The notes under the pieces: model-generated
What the model was told of the DNA's origin: nothing
Seen by the model: the letters and a program-made list of their open reading frames with translations, nothing else
Databases searched by the model: none
From: Protonemura montana
Lineage: Eukaryota; Arthropoda; Insecta; Plecoptera; Nemouridae
Direction: 5' to 3'
NCBI GenBank assembly: GCA_947568835.1
Contig: OX387606.1
Span: forward strand, 310,001 to 374,000
DNA: 64,000 nucleotides
Part shown: piece by piece, positions 52,533-62,400 of the stretch
Layout of the letters: each line of letters begins with the position of its first letter
How positions within the stretch are numbered: position 1 is the first letter of the stretch
Program-made: the position numbers and the translations under genes

Positions 52533-52560
52533 GGTGCCGTTAGGCAGCGGGTACTGCTAG
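52533..52560 (+). other. Helitron 3' terminus of unit 7: hairpin plus CTAG
   Basis: GGCAGC-arm form, CTAG at 52557-52560. Confidence 0.8.
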
Positions 52561-52567
52561 TTAACCT

Positions 52568-52597
52568 TATATAAAAGCCTTATTTTAGCGATGTTCA
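52568..52597 (+). promoter_or_regulatory. TATA box and initiator-like site, unit 8
   Basis: TATATAAA at 52568-52575, with the A of TTCAAC at 52597. It is retained even in the 917-bp derivative. Confidence 0.5.
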
Positions 52598-53450
52598 ACT
52601 TTTTAGTTTGTGGTTGTCTGGGATGTATGTGACATTGAGCTCAAATGTTGATAGAAATTGCGAAATTTGGTCAAAAACGTGTGCAATTGGGTTATATTTG
52701 TTCGTAATTCTGCTCTCCATTGTTGGATGACATTTTGACGGCGATTTGAGAGCGTTTTCATGGTGAAAAGTTGCTAAATATGACGGCAAGATATCTCAGA
52801 GCCAGGCGATGCAGCTCGATTTTTATCACTCTTTTAATACTCAAGTTTTTCTAGCCTCGGGCTTTTCGGTTATTTCACATGCATTCGTATTAAAGTTGTT
52901 GATGTAATTGAGCGAAAACACATTCAATTGCGATCGTTTTACGTGAAAAAGAATTAATTTTGCCAATAAACTGACAGCTTTGATCAATTGTTTGCTTTTT
53001 TGTCACCACGGCAAGGTGTACGAAATCGTGAATGTATCTTTTCGGCAGTGAACTTAGGATATTCAAACGTCAAATTCAAACGTCAAAGTCAATGTCAAAT
53101 TCTTTTCAAAATCTCTAGAACTGAAGGGAAATAATTGACAGAACTGAAATATTGTTGGTGTCTTGGCTAGCAAGATTGGCGAGCCCAGATTGTAAAAGGT
53201 ATTTCACAAGTTTCACTCTTTAAGAAATATTTCAAGAAATCATACACGGAAATCTTTTGACAGCCAACGTCGTTTGTTTTCGAAATTGTCGTCGTGGTCA
53301 CTTTAGAATACCGCAGAGTTTCCACAATGCAGTGACCCCGAGTGACATAAGCGGCAAATTTCAAATTCAATTCATGGGGGTACTTTTGGTTGTGGTCCCA
53401 TTAAAGGCTTTACAATTGAAATCAAAATGCCCACTTCCTCAAAATAGAAA

Positions 53451-53477
53451 GCGGCCGTAGGCAGCGGGTTCTGCTAG
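53451..53477 (+). other. Degenerate Helitron 3' terminus of unit 8
   Basis: The hairpin is reduced to about GCC-GTA-GGC, one loop base is lost, and GGGTTCTG replaces GGGTACTG. CTAG (53474-53477) is kept. This terminus may no longer work. Confidence 0.7.
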
Positions 53478-53484
53478 TTAACCT

Positions 53485-53513
53485 TATATAAAAGCTTTAA
53501 ATTGCGATGTTCA
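53485..53513 (+). promoter_or_regulatory. TATA box and initiator-like site, unit 9
   Basis: TATATAAA at 53485-53492, with the A of TTCAAC at 53513. Confidence 0.5.
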
Positions 53514-54746
53514 ACTTTTTAGTTTGTGGGTAGGTAGGTGGGTCTCTGGGATGTAACCGGCCGCTCTACTGGTTATGGAAATTGTGAAATGAGACTCAAA
53601 ACGTATGGAAATGGGCTAGAATTTTTCAGAATTAACTTTTACATTGGCAGGCGACATTTTCACAGCGATTTAAAATCGTTTTCATGGTGAAAAGTTGCTA
53701 AATATGACGGCAAGATATCTCAGAGCCAGGCGATGCAGCTCGATTTGATAATTATTTTAATACTCAAGTTTTTCTAGCCTGGAGCTCCACGGCGCATTTT
53801 CATGCATTCGTATTAAAGTTGTTGATGTAAGTGAGCGAAAACATATTCAATTGCGATCGTTTCACGTGAAAAAGAATTAATTTTGCTAATAAACTGACAG
53901 CTTTGTTCAAATGTTTGCTATTTTGTCACCTCGGCAAGGTGTACGAAATCGTGAATGTATCTTCTCAGCAGTGGATTATCAGGCCAAATTAAACGTCAAA
54001 TTCAAACGTCAAAGTCAACGTCAATGTCAAATTATTTTCGAAATCTCCAGAACTGAAGGAAAAACGTGTGAAATTGGCTTACATTGGTTCATAATTCAGG
54101 TTTACATCCCGCTACGTCTTTTTCACGGTAATTTCAAAGTGCATTATTATAGTAAAGTATCAAAAATATTGTTAGTGTCTTGGCAAGCAAGATGAAAAAT
54201 AGCCACTTGACAAGCCCGTGGCATTCTTGTGGAGATTATTTACACGTCAAAAAGGTTTGTAAAGTTAAACAATCTATTAACACAACTATTGGAATCTTTT
54301 GTAAACATATTTAAAGATATTTATTGTAAATAGTATACGAATGACGAGAAATGTCGTGAAAATACGACGATTTTTCTTCATCCCCTGCCTAGACAAGATC
54401 ACACAGTTGATTCCAAGCCATCAATGATATTTGTGACAATTATGTAAATCAATAACAATCCTAACTTTCTTTGCAGGTCTTTAAGACATTAAATAGGGTT
54501 TTTAAACAAACAAAACACACTTAATTAGTTTTTTATTGATAATTTAGCCAAAACTAGATTTAGAGTGACCTTGACAGATTAAAGATAAACATTTGACAGA
54601 TATCTTTCATCGAATCAGGACGCCGTGGATTTTTATTTTATTTTCGAGAATGCCGTGATCATTCAACAGGTATTTAAATTCAAAACGTCATTAATGACAG
54701 ATTGCAGTTTTATCAAATCTAATCCAAATACGCAATCTTAGTTTCA

Positions 54747-57716
54747 TATGGTTTTCTATGGAATTGTATAATATTGTACAGCACTTTATGGTGTTCTTTG
54801 GAAGTCTATGGTACAAGGTGTTATTGTATGATATTGTATGGCATTCTATGTTATTCTATGGTATTCTATGGTGTTCTATGGTATACATTGATATTCTAAG
54901 GTATTCTATGGTATTCTATGGTATTCAATGGAGTTCTATGGAGTTCTATGGTATTCTATGGAGTTCTATGATATTCTATGGAGTTATATGATATTCTATG
55001 GTGTTCTATGGTATTCTTTGGTATTCTATGTATTCTATTGTATTCTATGGTATTCTATGGTATTCAATGGTGTTCTATGGTATTGTATGGTATTGTATGG
55101 AGTTTTATGGTAATCTATGGTATTCTTTTGAGTTCTATGGTATTCTATGGTATTCAATGGTATTCTATGGTATTCTATGGGGTGCTATGGTATTCTATGG
55201 TATTCTATAGAGTGCTATGGTATTCTATGGTATTGTTTGGTATTCTATGGTATTCTATCGATATCTTTTGTATGATATGATATTGTATGGTATTGTATGG
55301 AGTTCTATGGTATTCTATGGTATTGTTTGGTATTCTATGGTGTTCTATGGTATTGTATGGTATTCTATGGTATTCTATCGTATTCTATGGTATTCTATGG
55401 AGTGCCCTGGTATGTTATGATATTCTATGGTATACTATGGTATTCTATGGTGTTCTATGGTGTTCTTGGGTGTGCTATGGTATTCTATGGTATTCTATTG
55501 TGTTCTATAGTACTCTTTGGTGTTCTATGGTATTCTATGGTATTCTATGATATTTTATGGTATTCTATGGTATTCTATGGTATTTTATGGTATTCTATGG
55601 TATTCTATGGAGTTCGAAGGTATTCTATGATATTATATGGTATTCTATGAAGTGCTATGGTATTCTATGATATTCTATGGTATTGTATGGTATTTTATGG
55701 TATGGTATGGTATTTAATGGTATTCTATGGTATTCTTTAGAGTTATATGGTATTCTATGGTATTCAATGGTATTCTATGGTATATTATAATATTCTACTG
55801 AGTTCTATGGTATTATATGGAGTGAATAGTATTCTATGGTGTTCTATGGTGTTCTATGGTGTTTTATGGTATTCTATGGTATTCTATGGTGTTTTATGGT
55901 GTTCTTTGGTGTGCTTTGGTATTCTATGGTATTCTATTGTATTCTATGGTTTTCTTTGGTGTTCTATGGTATTCTATGGTATTCTATGGTATGTTATGGT
56001 ATTCTATGGTATTCTATGGTATTTTATGGTATTCTATGGTATTCTATGGAGTTCTATGATATTCTATGATATTGTATGGTATTCTATGGTATTCTTTGGT
56101 ATTTTATGGTATTCTATGGTATTCTATGGTATTCTATGGTATTCTATGGAGTTCTATGGTATTCTATGATATTGTATGGTATTCTATGGTATTCTATGGT
56201 ATTCTTTGGTATTCTATGGAGTTCTATAGTATTCTATTATATACTATGGTATTCTATAGAGTTCTTTGGTATTCTATGATATTCTATGGTATTCTATGGT
56301 GTTCTATGGTATTCAATGGAGTTCTTTAATATTATATGGAGTTAATGGTATTCTATGGTGTTCTATGGTGTTCTATGGTGTTTTATGGTATTCTATTGTG
56401 TTCTATAATGTTCTATGGTATTCTATGGTATTCTATGGTATTCTATGTTATTCTATAATATTCTATGAAGTTCTATGGTATTCTATGATATTGTATGGTA
56501 TTGTATGGAACTGTATGGTATTTTATGGTATTATATGGTATTATATGGTATTTAATGGTATTATATGGAGTTATATGGTATTCTATGATATTGTATGGTA
56601 TTCTATGGTCTTCTACGGTATTCTATGGTATTCTATGGTATTATTTTGTATTATATTATATTATATGGTATTCTATGGTATTCTATGGTATTCAATGGTA
56701 TTCTATGGTAATTTATAATATTCTACGGAATTCTATGGTATTTTATGGAGTTAATGGTATTCTATGGTGTTCTATGGTGTTCTATGGTGTTTTATGGTAT
56801 TCTATTGTGTTCTATGGTATTCTTTGGTATACTATGGTATTCTATGGTGTTCCATGGTGTTCTTTGGTGTTCTATGGTATTCTATGGTATTCTATGGTAT
56901 TGTATGGTATTCGATGGTATTCTATGGTATTTTATGGTATTCTATGGTATTCTATGGAGTTCTATGGTGTTCTATGATATTATATGGTATTCTATGGTAT
57001 TCTATGGTATTCTATGTTGTCCTATGGTATTCTATGGAGTTCTATAGTATTATATGATATAGTATGGTATTCTTTGATATTGTATGGTATTCTATGGTAG
57101 TGTATGGTATTCTATGGTATTCTTTGGTATTCTATGGTATTCTTTGATATGCTTTGGTATTTTATGGTATTGTTTGGTTTTGTTTGGAAGTGTATGGTAT
57201 TAAATGTTTTTGGATGGTATTCTATAAAATTTTGAGGGTTTCTCTGAAATAATATGGTTCTCTATGGTATTTGGAGGTGTTCGATTGTATTATTTGGTAG
57301 TCTATGATGTTGTATGGAATGGTATGGTATTCCATGGGTTCCATGGGTTTCTATATTATTTTATGGTATTGTTTGGTATCCTCTGGTATTTTATGAGTTT
57401 CTATGGATTACAATGGTATTATAAGGTACTTTATGGTGTTGTTAGGAATTGAATTGTATTCGATGATATAGTTTGCCATTCTTAGGTTTTCTATGGTATT
57501 GTATGGTATTGTATGGTATTGTATGGTATTTTAGGTACTCTTTGGTATTGTATGATATTGTTTAGTATTTAACGGGTTTGTTTGGTATTCTATGGTATTT
57601 TATGGTATTGTATTGTATTGAATGGAATTTTATAGTTTTCTTAGGGTTTCTTTGGTTTTGAATGGTTTTTTATGGTATTTTATGATATTCTATGGTATTG
57701 CATGGTATTGCATGGC
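54747..57716. repeat. Decamer array TATGGTATTC (unit 9), about 3 kb
   Basis: The largest array in the window. The sub-block with GAGTTAATGG or GAGTGAATAG followed by TATTCTATGGTGTTC appears near 55812, 56338 and 56747, marking higher-order repeats of roughly 400-530 bp. Confidence 0.95.
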
Positions 57717-57804
57717 TGTGGTCCTTTTAAGAGGCTTTAGATAGGGCATCAAAGAAAACTCGAGACACGTTTAAACCAAAATGCCCACTCCCTCAAAATC
57801 GTAA

Positions 57805-57832
57805 GGTGCCGTTAGGCATCGGGTACTGCTAG
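57805..57832 (+). other. Helitron 3' terminus of unit 9: hairpin plus CTAG
   Basis: GGCATC-arm form although this is a B unit, CTAG at 57829-57832. Confidence 0.8.
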
Positions 57833-57839
57833 TTAACCT

Positions 57840-57868
57840 TATATAAAAGCTTTAAATCGCGATGTTCA
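57840..57868 (+). promoter_or_regulatory. TATA box and initiator-like site, unit 10
   Basis: TATATAAA at 57840-57847, with the A of TTCAAC at 57868. Candidate promoter of the fourth RepHel gene. Confidence 0.6.
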
Positions 57869-58616
57869 ACTTTTTAGTTTGTGGGTAGGTAGGTGGATGG
57901 CTGGGATGTAACCGACCGCTCTACTGGTTATGGAAATTGTGAAATGCGACTCAAAACGTACGGAAATGGGCTAGAATTTTTCAGTATTAACTTTTCCATT
58001 GGCAGGCGACATTTTCACAGCGATTTAAAATCGTTTTCATGGTGAAAAGCTGCTAAATATGACGGCAAGATATCTCAGAGCCAGGTGATGCAGCTCGATT
58101 TTTATAACTCTTTTAATACTCAAGTTTTTCTAGCCTGGAGCTCCATGGTGAGTTTTCATGCATTCATATTAAATTTGTTGATGTAATTGAGCGAAAACAC
58201 ATTTAATTTCGATCGTTTTACGTGAAAAAGAATTAATTTTGCTAATAAACTGACAGCTTTGATCAATTGTTTGCTTTTTTGTCACCACCGCAAGGTGTAC
58301 GAAATCGTGAATGTATCTTTTCAGCAGTGAATCTTTAGGCCAAATTAAACGTCAAAATGGGTTGAAATGTCAAACTATCTATTAAAACCCCTTTGTTTCA
58401 TGCGAAAATCGGTCAAAAATGACAGGAAATGGTTATAATTTGTACATGATTTCAAAGCACTATATGAAACGCGACATTTTTAAGGTGAGTTGATGGGATA
58501 CGGCGATTTGAACAGGATTTTAAATTTAACTTTATATGAAACAGGTGAGTAAGGAAAAAGTTTGACTCTTTACAGGCGTAAAAATTGTATTTTTATTGCA
58601 CATTTTGCGTTCAATT

Positions 58617-59499
58617 GTGTTTCTTTAATGAGTTTGCAGATATATTTAGTAATGATTTAACCCGTAATTAATTAGCTAACCTCTAAAGACACATTATTAT
58701 GATCAATGACCGCAATAATTTGACTTCTGGCTTCATTCATTTACAGCGTGTAGCATCGACAGATTCCTATGGCACGTAATTTAAATCGTCGCGCGTGGTG
58801 TAAAAGTTTGAATTTCCGTGACGTCATTTTACGTAGCGGGATGTTGGCTTAGCGCTTTTTGATCGGCATCCACGCTCGGCAATTAGTCACACTCCCAACG
58901 CTCGCCAACCGCCATTTGCTAAAGCAGTTAGTCTAGCATGAGAGTGCGGATTACCTACACGGCGAAACACTCTTGTGGGGAAGAATTCTGTCGCTATTCA
59001 AGGTAATCTACTTTCATATTTAATTTGCATGTCACAATATCCACTGATAGTCAACCCCTAATATCATCAAGTGATTCAATTATTTATAGTGATTTTATAG
59101 CGTTTAGCTTCTAAATTATTATTAAAATTATCGTTCATCATCAAGACTGGAAAGCATACATTTTGCCCGTCTTGTGGATATTTCCATGACGTCACTTTTA
59201 CGTAACATGATGCAATCGCTCGACGCGATTCTCATCCCCCTCCCCAACCCTCCCATGCCCACCGTTCCAACAATTAGAAGTGTGTTCAGCATGGCATCCA
59301 AGCTCGCAATCGAAGCAAATTAGCATATTTCTTTGTAAAGAAACTGAAGTGATTGTTGCGCATATTAAAGCATACATTTAGCCTGGCATGATATTTGCAT
59401 GAGGTCATTTTTACAAAACATGGCGGTTGGTTCGTGCTCAGCCACGCTCCGCTTCAGCTCGGCGACGCTAGGCACTAAAACCTCGCTTTCTTCACACAG
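58617..59499 (+). promoter_or_regulatory. RepHel leader, unit 10: exon 58747-59002, intron 59003-59499, CRE-type sites
   Basis: TGACGTCA at 58819-58826 and 59187-59194. First-intron donors at 58485 and 58545 both read GTGAGT. The second untranslated exon is 256 bases. Confidence 0.6.
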
Positions 59500-62400
59500 A
59501 TGCCACCTAAGAAGCGTGCAAATCTGACGTCTCGGAAAGGCGGGAAAGGTGCAACGGCACGAGCAGAGAGCGCGGCGGCGAAGAAAAGGGCTGCTGCTGA
59601 CGAGAGAGCGAGGACGAGAGAGACGGCCGAGCACGCCGACCATCAGGCGACTGCTAGCCCGTCGACGTCGACGCTCGATGAGCAGCGTCCTTTTCTTTCC
59701 GCTGTTCTCAGAGAAGCCCCGGTAAGTGTCTTTCAGCATGATTTATTATTAGAACAGGCCGCCCCCGCTTTTCTTCCAGCTTTTTATGATCAACCCTCTA
59801 CAAGCCACTATATGCATTCCTTTCCCGTCAATGTGCCATCGTTACTCCCATCCCTTGACCAAACTCAGATCCTGGAAAATTCAGTTGGCCAGCTCCAAGA
59901 GGACAAGAACGTGCAAGTAACAGCAAACGAACGGAGTGCCCGACTAGCGGAAAAAGCTAGAAATGCTCGCCAGCGCAGAAAGGCTGAGGATGAGGCCCAA
60001 CGTCTTCTGCGTCTGGCTCAGGTTGCCGAGTCGAAGCGTCGACGACTAGACGAAGCTTCTGAGGGACGACGCCTACAGCTTCTTGCTGAAAAGGCCGAGT
60101 CTGAGCGCCTCCGCTTGGCAAAATGTACGGAAGATCAGCGCCTTCAGCGACTGGCCCTTAAGGCAGAGGCAGAGCGTCGCCGCTTGAGTGACGAAGCTGA
60201 CCAACAGCGCCTTCAGCGACTGGCCCTTAAGGCAGAGTCAAAGCGTCGCCACTTGAGTGACGAAGCTGACGAACAGCGCCTTCAGCGACTAGCCCTTATG
60301 GCAGAGTCCAAGCGTCGCCGCTTGAGTGACGAAGCTGACAAACAGCGCCTTCAGCGACTAGCCCTTATGGCAGAGTTCAAGCGTCGCCACTTGAGTGACG
60401 AATCTGAGGAACAGCGCCTTCAGCGATTAAGCCAGAAGGCAGTTCAAACGCAGTGTGAAAGGCAGCATGAGACTCCAGAGGCGCGCGAGAGCCGATTAGT
60501 CGCCGCGCGGGAGCGATCTCAGCAGCGTCGAAATGCCGAGACCAGGGATAAGCTCGCGGCGTTCGAAGTGGAAGTCTCTCAGCGCGCTGAGGAGGAGGCA
60601 TCTCAACGCGCCCAAGAGGCTGAACTAGAGCAAAGCCAGCGAGTCGCGGTCGAGGCTATTGACGTGGCAGACGATCAGTTCGAACCTGATCTTGCTCCAG
60701 TAAACCTTCATCCTTTCCACTTGGAGGCTGCACGGCAAGACGTCGCTGACGTCGCCCTCTTTCACTGCGGCAGCATGGACGAAGTATGCAGGGTGTGCGG
60801 CGCTCTGTACTTCGCAGGAGAGCGTCCTTCTGACAAAATTTATAAACTCTGTTGTCACTCGGGCAACGTAATCATTGAGCCTCTCCTCGCGTATCCCGAT
60901 TTAATGCATGCGTTGCTGACCGGAGATCATTGCGAGTCTAAGAACTTCCGCAAAAACATCCGGTCGTACAACAGTTCGCTCTCCTTCGCTTCAGTCGGAG
61001 TTAAGACGGACATCCCCCAGGGCCGAGGCACATACTGTTTTCGTGTCCATGGCAACATCCAGCATAGGATCGGCCATATGGGGCAGGCGGTGCAGAAGCC
61101 CCTCTATTCGCACCTGTACTTTCTTGACGCGGAACAAGCGAAGACGCATCGAATGGACAGGCGCCAGAATGCTAATCTGCCACCCAACCTGCTTCATGAG
61201 CTGGACGCGCTGGTTCGCGAAATAAATCCTTTTGCCCAAGGGCTTAAAACGTTAGGTCAGGTGGAGGCCGACGACAGGATCCGTGCAGCTGCCGAGGGGC
61301 GACCCGAGGTCATGGCCGAACTGCGTTTCGTGGATGATCGACGGCGGCTGTACGAAAATCCTACGGCCCACGAGGTGGCCGTTGTCTATCAGAGCGTTGA
61401 CGGTGGCATGCCTCCTCTAGGACGTGATATTCGTATCCATACTCGCGGCGGATTTATTGAGCAGCTGTCTGTCCTGTCGCCCAACACGGATCCGCTCAGC
61501 TACGTGCTGTTGTTCCCGCGTGGAGAACCCGGCTGGCAACGAGGTATGCCGCACACCAGGCAATCTAAGCACAGCGTCGTCACTCTAATGGAGTTTTATA
61601 GCCATCGACTCCACGAGCGTGTCGGCGCCTTCCATCCAGTGCTGCACGCCGGCAAGCTGACGCAGCAGTTTATGGTAGACGCCTATATCAAGGTTGAGGG
61701 CAATCGCCTTGAGTTCGTCATCAGGAACCAGAAAACGCTGCGCGCCGAACTCTACAGTGGGCTCATGGACCACTTGGCGAACCGTGCTGAGCGGCAGGGC
61801 TGCAATGTCGGGAAGATGGTGATTCTGCCTTCCAGTTTCATCGGAAGCCCCAGGCATTGCCAGCAGCTATATCAAGACGCTATGAGTATCGTCACCAAGT
61901 TTGGAAAACCCGATCTTTTCCTTACTATGACGTGTAATCCGAAGTGGCCTGAGATTCAGACGAGCCTAGCGGCGTACGAAAGGGCAGAAGACCGACCCGA
62001 TCTCACCGCGCGAGTATTCCAACTTAAACTCAAGGAGCTCATGTCTGATCTCACCAAGAGGCACGTGCTGGGCGTTCCCATGGCTCACTTCCACGTGATC
62101 GAGTTCCAAAAACGTGGACTCCCTCACGCTCACATCCTGGTAATCCTTCGCGACGAGGACAAGATCCGCACTCCCGAGGAGGTAGACGCACTTATCTGTG
62201 CCGAGTTGCCCGATCCGGTGACCGAGGAGAGACTGCACAAGGTCATCGTGTCGTCGATGATCCACGGCCCGTGCGGCGCTCGGAACATGCGCTCTGTGTG
62301 CATGGAGGACGGAAAGTGTAAGAAGAAGTTCCCCAAGTCGTTCACAGATGTGACTGTGGTCAACGAGGGGGGTTTCACCGTCTATCGCCGTCGAGAGAGC

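Larger units (their letters stand above)
48614..52560 (+). mobile_element. Helitron unit 7, non-autonomous (B type), 3.9 kb
   Basis: Standard 5' core with a B-specific middle, then a 2.6-kb decamer array (49877-52477). Within the array a block around TATGGAGTGCTATGG recurs several times, so there is a higher-order repeat. The array runs directly into TCAAAGAAAACTCGAG, skipping about 50 bases that precede this in units 2, 5 and 9, so a small deletion removed the array's distal edge. Confidence 0.8.
52561..53477 (+). mobile_element. Helitron unit 8, compact array-less derivative (C type), 917 bp
   Basis: It keeps the 5' core in the variant form of unit 2 and the start of the B middle. After GGCTAGCAAGAT (about 53175) it diverges into about 220 bp seen nowhere else in the window. 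It ends with GTTGTGGTCCCATTAAAGG and AAAATGCCCACTTCC, then a degenerate terminal hairpin (53451-53477). There is no tandem array and no gene. It may be a deletion product, or close to the ancestral short element into which the decamer array later expanded. Confidence 0.75.
53478..57832 (+). mobile_element. Helitron unit 9, non-autonomous (B type), 4.4 kb
   Basis: This is the largest B unit, with a decamer array of about 3 kb (54747-57716). Blocks beginning GTGTTCTATGGTGTTTTATGG recur near 55850, 56370 and 56780, marking higher-order duplication. The distal edge of the array (about 57180-57716) is degenerate and closely matches the distal edges of units 2 and 7. Its terminal hairpin has the GGCATC form otherwise seen only at the ends of A units. 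Confidence 0.8.

Noticed and set aside
19346..57452. Many plus-strand open frames of repeated M-V-F-Y-G-I-L-W-Y-S
   Set aside because: The decamer TATGGTATTC is stop-free in all three plus frames and gives the same peptide; the frames overlap one another and end at random variants.
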